From contig JAMOUT010000087.1 in assembly GCA_027061995.1 (NCBI GenBank), positions 25,652-89,651 on the forward strand: a stretch of DNA of 64,000 bases. The letters run 5' to 3'. The notes beneath the pieces are model-generated. The model did no database searches, was not told the DNA's origin, and saw only the letters and a program-made list of their open reading frames with translations. This document shows positions 1 through 10,689 of this stretch, in pieces; positions within the stretch are counted from its first letter, which is position 1, and each line of letters begins with the position of its first letter. This DNA comes from Candidatus Aminicenantota bacterium (GTDB lineage Bacteria > Acidobacteriota > Aminicenantia > JAMOAD01). A program made the translations under genes and the position numbers.

Positions 1-86
1 TAAGCCCACAACATTGTTACCAATGCTCCCATATACAAAATATCCAAAACCAAAATAAAATTATTCTTTGATAATAAATCAAGCAT
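1..86 (-). CDS. N-terminal fragment of a membrane protein, cut by the window edge
   Basis: An ATG at 86 opens a frame that runs off the window: 28 codons, mostly hydrophobic, with a likely membrane segment from about residue 10. It starts 33 nt after the secF stop on the same strand, so it may be the last gene of the Sec operon. A weak purine stretch (AAAAG) precedes the ATG. The fragment is too short to name; genes after secF are often small membrane proteins or nucleotide-metabolism enzymes, but I do not recognise this one. Confidence 0.5.
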   Translation of the reverse strand, partial: MLDLLSKNNFILVLDILYMGALVTMLWA

Positions 87-119
87 CTTTTATTAATTAA
101 ATTTTATATTAAAAAAAGG

Positions 120-1454
120 CTATTTTTTCTTTCTCTTTTTTCTCGACTTTTTCTTTCCTCTTTTAGGAGCGGGAGCAGTTGTAGCTGATTGTTCCACTTT
201 ATTTGATTCTGTTGATATATTGGTGCTTTTATTTTGAGTTTTTGTTGACCCTGTTTTCTTTCTTTCTATTCTCTGCAATGATTCTTTCTTTTTTAACTCT
301 TTTTTAGCCTGTTTTCTCTTTTCCCATATTGAAATATATGCACATGACTGATAGATTGAAGAATAAGTTCCTGTTATGATTCCCACAAGCATCGTAAAAG
401 CGAAGTCTCTTATAACCTCTCCGCCGAATATGTATAAGGCGAGGACAGTTAACAAAGTTGTTCCGGAAGTAATTATTGTTCTTGATAAAGTTTCATTAAT
501 ACTTTTGTCAAGTAGATCCGAGATTCCCAATTTATTCGCATATTTTTTAAGATTTGTCCTGACTCTGTCATATATAACAATCGTATCATTGAGAGAGTAT
601 CCCACAATAGTCAAAATACCCGCAACAACAGTTAATGATATCTCTTTATTAAAAAAAGAGATAAAACTTAAAGTTATAAGAACATCATGCGTAAGTGTCA
701 ATACAGCTGAAACACCGAATAAAAATTTAAATCTGAATGCGATATATATAAGCATCCCCAACAGAGCCCACACTGTTGCTTGAGTGGCTTTTGTTCTTAA
801 ATCTTTCCCTACTTGAGGTCCGACAACTTCAACTCTCATTACCGATAATCTTCCGAGGAATGTTTTTTCTTTAAGCTTATTTATAATATCATCCGGAATC
901 AAACCTTTAAGTTCATCATAACTTTTTATAATTCCGAGATTCTCTTTCGATTTTCTCTTATCCGCAATCTTATTAGCATATTCGGCAGCTTTATCAGCAT
1001 CACCGATTATTCCCTGTAAAAAAGAGGCAATTTGAGATTTTTCCATGGTATTAAGGTCAAATTTCCCCTGTTTTAACAACTCTTTTTCCTCGCTTGTTCT
1101 TAATGCCGAAACTATTTTATTAGCAACTTCATCGGGATTTTCCATTTTTTCTTTTGATATATCGGCACTACTGACTTTCTGAGCTTTAATAATATATTCA
1201 TGTCCTTCACCGAGTTTTTGAATAATACTTTTTCCCATATCAATATTTTTTAGTCTGTCTCTAACCTCTTTAACAGGGACATCATTCATAAAATTAATCT
1301 GGACAAGTGTTCCACCGGCAAAATCAATGCTTGTATTAAACCCTTTGTTTTTATATACGGAAAAAGCACCCGCTATAATAATACTGAGGGATATTACAAA
1401 AGCTATATATTTGGATTTCATAAATTTGTAATTTGGGTTTTTGAATATCTCCAT
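120..1454 (-). CDS. secF: Protein translocase subunit SecF
   Basis: Works with SecD in the inner membrane, using the proton gradient to pull secreted proteins out on the periplasmic side. TM1 lies at about residues 15-34, followed by the DFAGGT motif (44-49). VGPQVG (211-216) precedes the five-helix block at 225-375, which contains the conserved GYSLNDTIVIYDR region (285-297). At 444 aa it is longer than usual (about 300-320). The excess is a roughly 100-residue insertion in the periplasmic part (about 95-200) and a Lys/Arg-rich cytoplasmic tail of about 65 residues. It begins 11 nt after secD with an AGAGG ribosome site and is clearly in that operon. Family assignment is secure. Confidence 0.96.
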   Translation of the reverse strand: MEIFKNPNYKFMKSKYIAFVISLSIIIAGAFSVYKNKGFNTSIDFAGGTLVQINFMNDVPVKEVRDRLKNIDMGKSIIQKLGEGHEYIIKAQKVSSADISKEKMENPDEVANKIVSALRTSEEKELLKQGKFDLNTMEKSQIASFLQGIIGDADKAAEYANKIADKRKSKENLGIIKSYDELKGLIPDDIINKLKEKTFLGRLSVMRVEVVGPQVGKDLRTKATQATVWALLGMLIYIAFRFKFLFGVSAVLTLTHDVLITLSFISFFNKEISLTVVAGILTIVGYSLNDTIVIYDRVRTNLKKYANKLGISDLLDKSINETLSRTIITSGTTLLTVLALYIFGGEVIRDFAFTMLVGIITGTYSSIYQSCAYISIWEKRKQAKKELKKKESLQRIERKKTGSTKTQNKSTNISTESNKVEQSATTAPAPKRGKKKSRKKRKKK

Positions 1455-1465
1455 TTTTAACCTCT

Positions 1466-3016
1466 CTATATACTTAAAGTATCAACTCTTTTTTTCAGCA
1501 CAAAATAAAGATCGAAAATAGCTCTTGATACATAGACAGCAGTGAACATCGAAGCGAGAATACCGATTATAAGTGTTATCGCAAATCCTTTGATAGGACC
1601 TGTTCCGAATTGAAATAGGAATACCGCAGCTATAACAGTTGTTATATTCGCATCAAAAATAGTGATAAAAGCTGATCTGAATCCTTCATCAATAGCAGCT
1701 TTGGGAGTTTTGCCAAGCCGCAAATCCTCTCTTATTCTTTCAAAGATAAGAACATTAGCATCGACCGACATACCTATGGTCAGGATAATACCCGCCATAC
1801 CGGGAAGAGTAAGTGTGGCTTTAAAATATGCCAGAGCACCCATTATCAACACTATATTCAGAAACAGAGCTATAACAGCGTTAAGCCCTGATAATTTATA
1901 ATAAAAGAGCATGAAAAACACCACGAAGAAAAAACCTATTAACATCGCCTTCAACCCTTTCCTGATTGAATCAGCTCCGAGAGAGGGGCCTATTGTCCTT
2001 TCCTCGAGATATATTATAGAGGCGGGCAGTGAACCCGATCTTAATTTAAGTGCCAAATCATTAGCTTCATCATAGGTAAAATGCCCTGTGATGATTCCAC
2101 TGTCATAAATAACATCATTTATCGTGGGAGCGGATTGAACTATATTATCAAGAACAATGGCAAGTCTCTCCCCTTTATGCGCTCTTGTGAATCTCTCGAA
2201 TTTTTTCGCTCCTTCCCTTTTTAATCGGAAACTAACCGCGGGAGCCCCGTATTTATCCTGTCCCACTTTCGCATCTTTAAGGTCCATCCCTGAAACAGCA
2301 GCCACTTTTTTCAAAAGATAATACTCTTTACCTCCGTCTTTCGTTATTCCGGGGACGAGTTCAGCATCTTCGGGAATTTTACCATTATATTTTTCAAGAA
2401 GTTTTTCTTTGGAAGCAAAAGGTCCGTTTAAAACAAGTTTAAGCTCCAAAACAGCTGTGCTTTTGATAAGATTCTTAACCCTGCCTGGATCCTCAACACC
2501 GGGAAGCTCAACAAGAATCCTTTCACTCTGTCCTGTTAAACCTTCCCTTTGGATAACAGGCTCCGCAACACCGAATTGGTCAATTCTATTCCTTATTGTC
2601 TCTTTTGCTTGCTCTACAGCTTGATCTTTTATTTTCGTTTTTACATTAACCTTCATATTCACAGTAATTTTATTTACAGATAAACTATAATTCCAATCGG
2701 GAAAATCGGTTTTGAGCAAAGCGGTTATCTGTTGCTCTGCCGCTGAATCATAACCTTCAATCGAAAAAGAATCAACTCCAACTCTTTTGATTTTGGTGTA
2801 GTTTATCTTTTTATCCTTAAGAAGATTTTCCATCTGCATAATAGCTTGGTTAGTAACAGCCTTTACCGCATCATCGGTCTGAACTTTTAAAACAAGATGG
2901 ATTCCCCCTTTAAGGTCAAGTCCTAATTTGATTTTCTCCTTAGGAGGAACGGCAAGTATAACAAAAAGAATTGTTACAAAAAGGATAATCCCTAATTTAG
3001 TATAAACATTTTTCAT
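1466..3016 (-). CDS. secD: Protein translocase subunit SecD
   Basis: Large periplasmic-domain partner of SecF in post-translocational export. One N-terminal TM (about 6-23) is followed by the LGLDLKGG motif (31-38). The P1 region contains the conserved IRNRIDQFGVAEP stretch and the AIVLDN and SAP segments. A C-terminal five-helix block (about 355-510) carries the GMSVDANVLIFERIRE signature. At 516 aa it has normal length. A GGAGGATAG ribosome site precedes the ATG. yajC lies 15 nt upstream and secF 11 nt downstream, the standard yajC-secD-secF order. Confidence 0.97.
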   Translation of the reverse strand: MKNVYTKLGIILFVTILFVILAVPPKEKIKLGLDLKGGIHLVLKVQTDDAVKAVTNQAIMQMENLLKDKKINYTKIKRVGVDSFSIEGYDSAAEQQITALLKTDFPDWNYSLSVNKITVNMKVNVKTKIKDQAVEQAKETIRNRIDQFGVAEPVIQREGLTGQSERILVELPGVEDPGRVKNLIKSTAVLELKLVLNGPFASKEKLLEKYNGKIPEDAELVPGITKDGGKEYYLLKKVAAVSGMDLKDAKVGQDKYGAPAVSFRLKREGAKKFERFTRAHKGERLAIVLDNIVQSAPTINDVIYDSGIITGHFTYDEANDLALKLRSGSLPASIIYLEERTIGPSLGADSIRKGLKAMLIGFFFVVFFMLFYYKLSGLNAVIALFLNIVLIMGALAYFKATLTLPGMAGIILTIGMSVDANVLIFERIREDLRLGKTPKAAIDEGFRSAFITIFDANITTVIAAVFLFQFGTGPIKGFAITLIIGILASMFTAVYVSRAIFDLYFVLKKRVDTLSI

Positions 3017-3031
3017 TCTATCCTCCGAATA

Positions 3032-3355
3032 TTACTTATTCTCTTCTATATTTTGTTTGTCATTCAAAACAGCTGCTATTGCTGTTTTTGAAATCTCAAT
3101 CTTAACATTTGCCGCAACTTTTAACTCAAATGTCCTCTCTTTTACCCCCATAATTGTTCCGTATATACCACCGCTTGTTATCACTTTTGCTCCGGGTTTC
3201 AAACTTTCTATCATCTCCTGATGTTTTTTTTGTTTCTTTTTTGCGGGCAACACGAGAAGAAGGTAGAAAATCACAAAGATAACAATAAACGGTAATAATG
3301 ATACGAGCATATTAGGTTGCTGAGGTTGGTTTACAAAGTTTAACATAGATATCAT
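3032..3355 (-). CDS. yajC: Preprotein translocase subunit YajC
   Basis: Small single-pass membrane protein that associates with SecDF. Its 107 aa include one TM at about residues 18-38, a basic stretch just after it, and the conserved core around PGAKVITSGGIYGTI (about 55-70), the usual YajC layout. An AGGAG ribosome site favours the first ATG (3355) over the in-frame Met at residue 4. It starts one base after the tgt stop, so tgt, yajC, secD and secF are cotranscribed, a widespread bacterial gene order. Confidence 0.95.
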   Translation of the reverse strand: MISMLNFVNQPQQPNMLVSLLPFIVIFVIFYLLLVLPAKKKQKKHQEMIESLKPGAKVITSGGIYGTIMGVKERTFELKVAANVKIEISKTAIAAVLNDKQNIEENK

Positions 3356-3356
3356 T

Positions 3357-5274
<1,918 letters not shown>

Positions 5275-5636
5275 AGTGAATTTTAATTTGTTTCAAAGAA
5301 AAAATCAAGGGAACTATATTCTATTTTGGGATATTTGCTCCGAATATCAAATAAGAGATGGGAAAGCAGCGGCAAGCCGTCATTTTAAATTCATTAAACC
5401 AATGAGCTGACAAATCTTTCAAGCGAAAGCTTCTTGAGCATTTAACTGTTCCGGCTTTTGCCAATTCATAAATATCAAGCTACTATAGGACGAGAGACTC
5501 TCTTTCCAAAGCACAAAAACTCTTCTATAATAACCATAATCCATCCCCTCGCTTATTCCTCTTTAATTCCCTCTATAATATCCCCCCTTTTTTAGGATAG
5601 CTTTACAATCTACGAGATATCTAAATAATTTTCGTT
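5275..5636. other. Intergenic stretch of 362 bp
   Basis: It separates two minus-strand transcription units. The first 34 bases hold the leaderless-type promoter for the methyltransferase gene. A GC-richer patch lies around 5366-5384, and a small stem with a GAAA loop around 5423-5434. I found no credible reading frame, tRNA or terminator in the rest. Minus-strand translation around 5350-5560 gives short protein-like fragments separated by stops, which could be an old gene remnant, but I could not match them to any family. Confidence 0.5.
5280..5308 (-). promoter_or_regulatory. Sigma-70-type promoter giving a leaderless mRNA for the methyltransferase-tgt-sec operon
   Basis: On the minus strand the -35 box TTGATT (5308-5303) is separated by exactly 17 nt from the -10 box TAAAAT (5285-5280). 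Five bases later comes the ATG at 5274. The expected start site, about 7 nt after the -10 box, falls on the ATG itself. There is no Shine-Dalgarno. Confidence 0.65.
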
Positions 5637-7883
5637 TCAGAGATTTTTTAATAAAAAATCGGTTATCGTTTCATACACATGTCTTGTTGTATTTTTTCCT
5701 TCATAAATCCCATGACTTCTGTTAGGATAAATCATTAATGAAAACAGTTTATTGTTTTTAACCAATTCATTTATAAGGGCATATGTTCCCTGAATATGGA
5801 CATTATCATCCCCTGTTCCGTGAACAATAAGAAGTTTTCCTTTAAGATTTTTGGCAAACGAAATAGGTGAGCAATTTTTATAAGCCTCAGGATCTTTTTG
5901 GGGAAGTCCCACATATCTCTCCTGATATATGGAATCATAGTATCTGATATCGGGAACAGGTGCGACAGCCATTCCAACTTTATAAAGATTAGGGTATCTG
6001 AACATCATATTCAATGTCATGGAGCCTCCGCCACTCCATCCCCAAATCCCTATCCTATCGGAATCCATATACGGTCTCTCTTTTAAGAGTTTTTTCAGAG
6101 CCTCGGCTTGATCATGCGAAGATATTATCCCTATCTTTTTATAAATGGATTTTCTCCATTCTCTCCCTCTCGGAGCGGGTGTTCCTCTGTTATCTATACT
6201 CATAATTATATAACCTTTTTGGGCAAGCATAAGATTCCAAAGATATCCTCTTCCTCTCCATGCGTCAAGAACAGTTTGTCCGGCAGGTTCCCCGTAAACA
6301 TAAAAAAGAACCGGATATTTTTTTGAAGGGTCAAAATTAGGGGGTTTTAAGCAGAAACCATCCAACATCACATTATTACCTATATTAACTCTGAAAAATT
6401 CAACCGGAGATTTTTTAAGTTTTGCTATTTTCTCTTTAAGTTTTTTATTGGTTATAACTATTTTTATCCTTTTATGGGAAGGGAGTTTAACTATCTCGGT
6501 CATGGAAGGGGTTTCAAAATCGGAATAAGTATGAAAAGCATATCTTCCGTTTTTCGAGATATTATAATAATTAAATCCTTTAAAATTAACGGGAGTTACC
6601 CTTTCAAGTTTCCCCTGTCCGTTAAGTTTTATTTTATACAAATATCTTTGAGTAGGATTAAAAGGGGAAGCGGTAAAATAGATTAAGCCTCTTCTCTCAT
6701 CCATCCTTTGAAGAGAGATTACATCATAATCCCCTTTCGTAATCTTTCTCATTTTTCCGTCAAGAGAAACTCTGTAAAGATGCCTATAACCATCCTTTTC
6801 ACTCGTCCAAACAAACTCTTTTCCCTTGTTAATCCATCTGATATTACTAACAACTTCAACCCATGCTTTATCGGTTTCAACAAGTATGGTTTTAAGTGTT
6901 TTTGTTTTAATATCGAAGAGTTTTAATTCATCTCTGTTTTGTAATCTGTTCATATATTGAAAGATAATTTTATTTTGCCCTTTTATCCAATCCATCTGCG
7001 GGATATAATTGTTTGCGGGATCACCTTTAAGTTTTATCCATTCTATTTTTTTTGTTCCTATATTCACATAACCTATTTTGCATTTGGAGTTTGTTTGTCC
7101 TGCTTTGGGATACGGAATGGGTTTTAGAATAGGATACAACTTGCTTGTATAATCGATAAGATAATAAATCGGAACTTTGCTTTGATCAAGCTGCCAAAAA
7201 GCTATGTATTTTCCGTCGGGACTCCATCTGAATCCATCCCTTAAACTAAATTCCTCTTCATAAACCCAATCAAATGTTCCGTTTATTATATTTTTAGAGC
7301 CGTCAAATGTAAGCTGTTTAATCTTACCTGTTTTCAAATCTTCCGTGAATATATTATGCTCTCTTACATAAGCAACCTTTTCTCCGTCAGGGGAAAATTT
7401 TGCAAACATTAAAGTCGAACGATTTGCATCTTTTCCGAGTTTATACAGTCTTTTTGTTTTTAATTCATAAACCCAATAATCCCCCCTCGTATTTCTTCTC
7501 CACACCCTTTTTGAATTAGTGTATATCAACAGCTTTTTTCTGTCTTCAGACCAATAATAATTGTTAATTCTCAGAGGAGTTTTTTTACCTTCGGGAATCA
7601 GATTTTTTGAATTGACAAGAATTTTTTCCTTACCGTTTATATATCTGAGAACAATGCTCCGCCCTTTATCCTTTTTAGAATATTTAACTATCGCATACCC
7701 TTTATCTCCGTAAAACCACTTGAAAGGAATACCCCTTTTCGAATAAAATTCTCCCGATTTGAATATCCTGTCTATGGTTAAAATTGATTCATCTTTTTTC
7801 TGTTTAATATCTTTAATCGCAGCGAAAGTCAGAGAAGTTAAAATAAAAATAATTATTATTATATTAATTATTCTTTTTTTCAT
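5637..7883 (-). CDS. Exported dipeptidyl-peptidase IV-like serine peptidase (family S9B)
   Basis: Cleaves dipeptides, typically after proline, from peptide N-termini, probably in the periplasm: an N-terminal signal segment covers about residues 3-22. An eight-bladed DPP-IV-type propeller (about 60-490) precedes the alpha/beta hydrolase domain. Catalytic residues are S617 in GWSGGGS, the Asp in GTGDDNVH (about 690-697) and H724 in NRSHGIY. The two-Glu substrate-clamp region is visible as DWVYEEEF in the propeller. At 748 aa it matches DPP-IV. It lies 17 nt downstream of a Xaa-Pro aminopeptidase gene, so the pair would act together on proline-containing peptides. An AAAAGGG ribosome site precedes the ATG. 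Confidence 0.93.
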   Translation of the reverse strand: MKKRIINIIIIIFILTSLTFAAIKDIKQKKDESILTIDRIFKSGEFYSKRGIPFKWFYGDKGYAIVKYSKKDKGRSIVLRYINGKEKILVNSKNLIPEGKKTPLRINNYYWSEDRKKLLIYTNSKRVWRRNTRGDYWVYELKTKRLYKLGKDANRSTLMFAKFSPDGEKVAYVREHNIFTEDLKTGKIKQLTFDGSKNIINGTFDWVYEEEFSLRDGFRWSPDGKYIAFWQLDQSKVPIYYLIDYTSKLYPILKPIPYPKAGQTNSKCKIGYVNIGTKKIEWIKLKGDPANNYIPQMDWIKGQNKIIFQYMNRLQNRDELKLFDIKTKTLKTILVETDKAWVEVVSNIRWINKGKEFVWTSEKDGYRHLYRVSLDGKMRKITKGDYDVISLQRMDERRGLIYFTASPFNPTQRYLYKIKLNGQGKLERVTPVNFKGFNYYNISKNGRYAFHTYSDFETPSMTEIVKLPSHKRIKIVITNKKLKEKIAKLKKSPVEFFRVNIGNNVMLDGFCLKPPNFDPSKKYPVLFYVYGEPAGQTVLDAWRGRGYLWNLMLAQKGYIIMSIDNRGTPAPRGREWRKSIYKKIGIISSHDQAEALKKLLKERPYMDSDRIGIWGWSGGGSMTLNMMFRYPNLYKVGMAVAPVPDIRYYDSIYQERYVGLPQKDPEAYKNCSPISFAKNLKGKLLIVHGTGDDNVHIQGTYALINELVKNNKLFSLMIYPNRSHGIYEGKNTTRHVYETITDFLLKNL

Positions 7884-7900
7884 AATATACCCTTTTACTG

Positions 7901-9289
7901 TTAATACGCTGATGATCTTATATCCTCGATCTCTTCAACTGTTTTAGGAATAGGCTCTCCGAGAAGTCTTGCACCTGTCTCTGTTACAAGATAATCATCC
8001 TCAATTCTAACTCCACCGAAATCTTTATATTCTTCAAGTTTTTCATAATTAATGAAATCAATAAATTTGTTTTCCCCTTTCCATAGATCAATAAGTTTGG
8101 GAATAAAATATAGCCCGGGTTCTACCGTAAAAACGAATCCTGGTTCAAGCTCTTTGGCAAGCCTTAAATATGCAAGCCCGAATTGTGAACTCCTTTTTAG
8201 TCCCTCTTTATAACCTACAAAATCCTCCCCGAGATTTTCCATATCATGAACATCAAGCCCCATCATATGTCCTAAACCATGCGGGAAAAACAGAGCGTGA
8301 GCCCCTTCCGAGACAGCATCTTCGGGATTTCCTTTCATTAATCCCAAATCTTTTAAACCTTCCGCAAATGTTCTGCTTGCAATCAGATGAACCTCTTTAT
8401 AACTTACCCCCGGTTTAAGACTGTTTATCGCAGCCTTTTGCGCATTATAAACCAATGTATATATATCTTTTTGTCTATGGGTAAATTTTTTCCCCACAGG
8501 AAAAGTTCTTGTAATATCACCCGCATAATGAAGCAATGATTCTGCTCCCGAATCATTAATTATCAATCTACCCTCTTCAAGTTTATTTCCGTGATAATGA
8601 TTATGAAGAGTTTCACCGTGAACAGTAAGAATTACAGGAAATGAGATATTCGCCCCTTTGGAAAGCGCTATACCTTCAATGGCTCCCGCAATATCTCTTT
8701 CATAAATCCCCGGTTTTGCCATTTTCATTGCCGTAATATGCATCTCTCTTGTGATATTCACCGCTCTTTCAATCTCCTCAATCTCTTCCACGCTTTTTTT
8801 CTCCCTCAAACTGACAACCGCCTTTATCAAATCAATTGAGGCATTTTCTTTAACTCTTTCGGGTGACATCTCAAGAAGTTCGGAAATCATCAGAATAATG
8901 TCCGCTCTATAAGGGGGTAGATAATGAATCTTTCTTTTACCGTTTTTCTTTATATAATGGTTAAGTTCTTTTGAAGTTGCGGTATCTTTAATTCCGGCTG
9001 ATTCAGCTCTCTCCCGAACAGTAGGTTGATCCCCCATCCAGATAATATCATCTATCTCAAAATCATCTCCGAAAAGGATTGTCTTATCTTCATCTATATC
9101 AATTATAACATTAAATCCCGGCTCATCGATTCCGAAGAAATATAAAAAACTGCTGTCTTGCCTGAAATGGTATTGATTGGCGGGATAATTCATGGGAACA
9201 TCATTATTCCCGGGAAAAAGTAAAATCCCCGAACCGACAAACTCCTTTAATCTTTTTCTTCTTTCAATATAAATTTTTGCATCAAACAT
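7901..9289 (-). CDS. pepP: Xaa-Pro aminopeptidase (family M24B)
   Basis: Removes an N-terminal residue ahead of proline using a dinuclear metal site. An N-terminal AMP_N domain (about 5-140) is followed by a pita-bread catalytic domain. All five metal ligands are recognisable: Asp in NDSGAE, Asp in GDITRTFP, His in PHGLGHMMG, Glu in TVEPGLYF and Glu in GGVRIEDD. At 462 aa it fits PepP. No signal peptide is seen, so it is probably cytosolic, acting after uptake. An AGGAGG ribosome site precedes the ATG. It is upstream of, and probably cotranscribed with, the exported DPP-IV-like peptidase. Confidence 0.95.
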   Translation of the reverse strand: MFDAKIYIERRKRLKEFVGSGILLFPGNNDVPMNYPANQYHFRQDSSFLYFFGIDEPGFNVIIDIDEDKTILFGDDFEIDDIIWMGDQPTVRERAESAGIKDTATSKELNHYIKKNGKRKIHYLPPYRADIILMISELLEMSPERVKENASIDLIKAVVSLREKKSVEEIEEIERAVNITREMHITAMKMAKPGIYERDIAGAIEGIALSKGANISFPVILTVHGETLHNHYHGNKLEEGRLIINDSGAESLLHYAGDITRTFPVGKKFTHRQKDIYTLVYNAQKAAINSLKPGVSYKEVHLIASRTFAEGLKDLGLMKGNPEDAVSEGAHALFFPHGLGHMMGLDVHDMENLGEDFVGYKEGLKRSSQFGLAYLRLAKELEPGFVFTVEPGLYFIPKLIDLWKGENKFIDFINYEKLEEYKDFGGVRIEDDYLVTETGARLLGEPIPKTVEEIEDIRSSAY

Positions 9290-9351
9290 ATTATACCTCC
9301 TGTTATATATTGTTATTATACGATAATTGTGAAATTAAGTTTTGATTTTTT

Positions 9352-9546
9352 TTATCCAATTTCACACCCTTCCCTCTTTTCTACTCTTCGGGCTATGAAT
9401 TCAGGGGTGTTTTTCAATTTTTTTTTAAATGATTTAATTATCTTTACTGTAATAATTTTATCCGAACTATTCTCACTACGAACAAATGTTTGTTGTAAAG
9501 ACAGGATTAATAAAAACAGTAAAATAATATAAAAATATTTTCTCAT
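9352..9546 (-). CDS. Small exported protein of unknown function (64 aa)
   Basis: A short frame with a classical signal-peptide start: two basic residues, then about 16 hydrophobic residues, and a polar, Lys-rich remainder. A GAGGG ribosome site lies 6 nt before the ATG, which favours a real gene over chance. It ends 62 nt before pepP on the same strand and may be its operon leader. I see no family signature. The short C-terminus could also mean that it is the truncated start of a longer gene. Confidence 0.4.
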   Translation of the reverse strand: MRKYFYIILLFLLILSLQQTFVRSENSSDKIITVKIIKSFKKKLKNTPEFIARRVEKREGCEIG

Positions 9547-9814
9547 AATTACCCTCAGAAAGTTAAATAAATTTAATTATAAACTAAAAATATAAAAACT
9601 AAAACAGAGTCGATTTTCATAGATAAAATAGATAAATATGAAAATCAATATTTTAATTTATCCGCTTTCAAAATATAAACAGAACTTTTCCCCCTTAAAA
9701 CATTTTTTCAAAATTAAAAAAGTTCATAGCAATTAATAGTTTTAAATACAATTTTCATAATTTAAAAATTATAATAATTATGGTAATATTAATATTTATT
9801 TACGGAGGATTATT

Positions 9815-10672
9815 ATGAAAAAATCTATCATCATCATCGTTTTGGCTATCGGATTGATTTTCGCCTCTTTCTCTAATTTAAACATTTTAACAAACACGGG
9901 TAAAAAAGCTGATTTTAACAAAATGATTAATACCCTATCTGAAAATTCTGAAATAGTTTTCATAGGGGAAAAGCACAATGATCCCAAAGCGCATCTTGTA
10001 GAGCTTGAAGTTTTAAAAGCACTATTTAAACAAACAAAAGGAGATATCATTTTTTCTCTTGAGATGTTTGAAAGAGATGTTCAAGGTATTCTTGACAAAT
10101 ATTTAAAAGGGGAGATTGATGAAAAATCATTTCTCGAAAAATCAAGACCTTGGCCTAACTATAAAACCGATTACAGACCATTAATAGAATTTGCAAAGAA
10201 GAAAGGGATAAAAGTTATAGCTGCAAATGTCCCCCGAAGATATGCGGCGATGGTATCTCACGGTGATTTAAAAGTTCTTGACAAATTAAAACCGGAAGAG
10301 AGAAAATTTATTGCGGAAAAAATATATATTGAATATCCCGAATATAGAAAAAATTTTTACAACGCAATGGAGATGATGACGGGAAAAATGAAAAAACACG
10401 GAATTGCAAAGATGAAAGAACTCTTTTACAGAGCACAATGTGTAAAAGACTCGAGTATGGCGGAATCCATTTTAAGAGTTCATAAAAAATACCCAAAAAA
10501 ACTTATATTACATATAAACGGAGAATTTCACTCCGACTATAAACTCGGAACAGCTGCCGTCTTAAAAACACTGTGTCCCGAAATAAAAATCATGAATATC
10601 AGGGTTTTTCCCGAGAATAATTATAAATATGATAAAAGAGATGAAAAAATAGCTGATTTTATCATATACTAA
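9815..10672 (+). CDS. ChaN-family protein (putative haem-binding/Tiki-like superfamily)
   Basis: A 285-aa exported protein with a signal segment at residues 3-21. The family core is visible: FIGEKHNDPKAH (about 50-61), then SLEMFERD, SRPWPNYKTDYRPLIEFAK, AANVPRRYA and, near the end, LHINGEFHSDYKLG. Campylobacter ChaN binds haem, and the wider superfamily includes TraB/Tiki proteins with a proposed peptidase-like fold. The conserved EKH and GEFH motifs are kept, but no Cys anchors it as a lipoprotein. It sits 17 nt before a FadL-like porin gene, suggesting a joint envelope role. A GGAGG ribosome site is present. Confidence 0.8.
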   Translation: MKKSIIIIVLAIGLIFASFSNLNILTNTGKKADFNKMINTLSENSEIVFIGEKHNDPKAHLVELEVLKALFKQTKGDIIFSLEMFERDVQGILDKYLKGEIDEKSFLEKSRPWPNYKTDYRPLIEFAKKKGIKVIAANVPRRYAAMVSHGDLKVLDKLKPEERKFIAEKIYIEYPEYRKNFYNAMEMMTGKMKKHGIAKMKELFYRAQCVKDSSMAESILRVHKKYPKKLILHINGEFHSDYKLGTAAVLKTLCPEIKIMNIRVFPENNYKYDKRDEKIADFIIY

Positions 10673-10689
10673 TAGATAAGGAGGTTTTT

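Noticed and set aside
5350-5560. Possible transposase or gene remnant in the 5.3-5.6 kb gap
   Set aside because: Minus-strand frames give short protein-like pieces, but none matches a family I can name, and no terminal repeats are visible.
9329-9532. A 67-codon plus-strand frame opposite the small exported protein
   Set aside because: No ribosome site was recognised; the minus-strand frame has both a ribosome site and a signal peptide.
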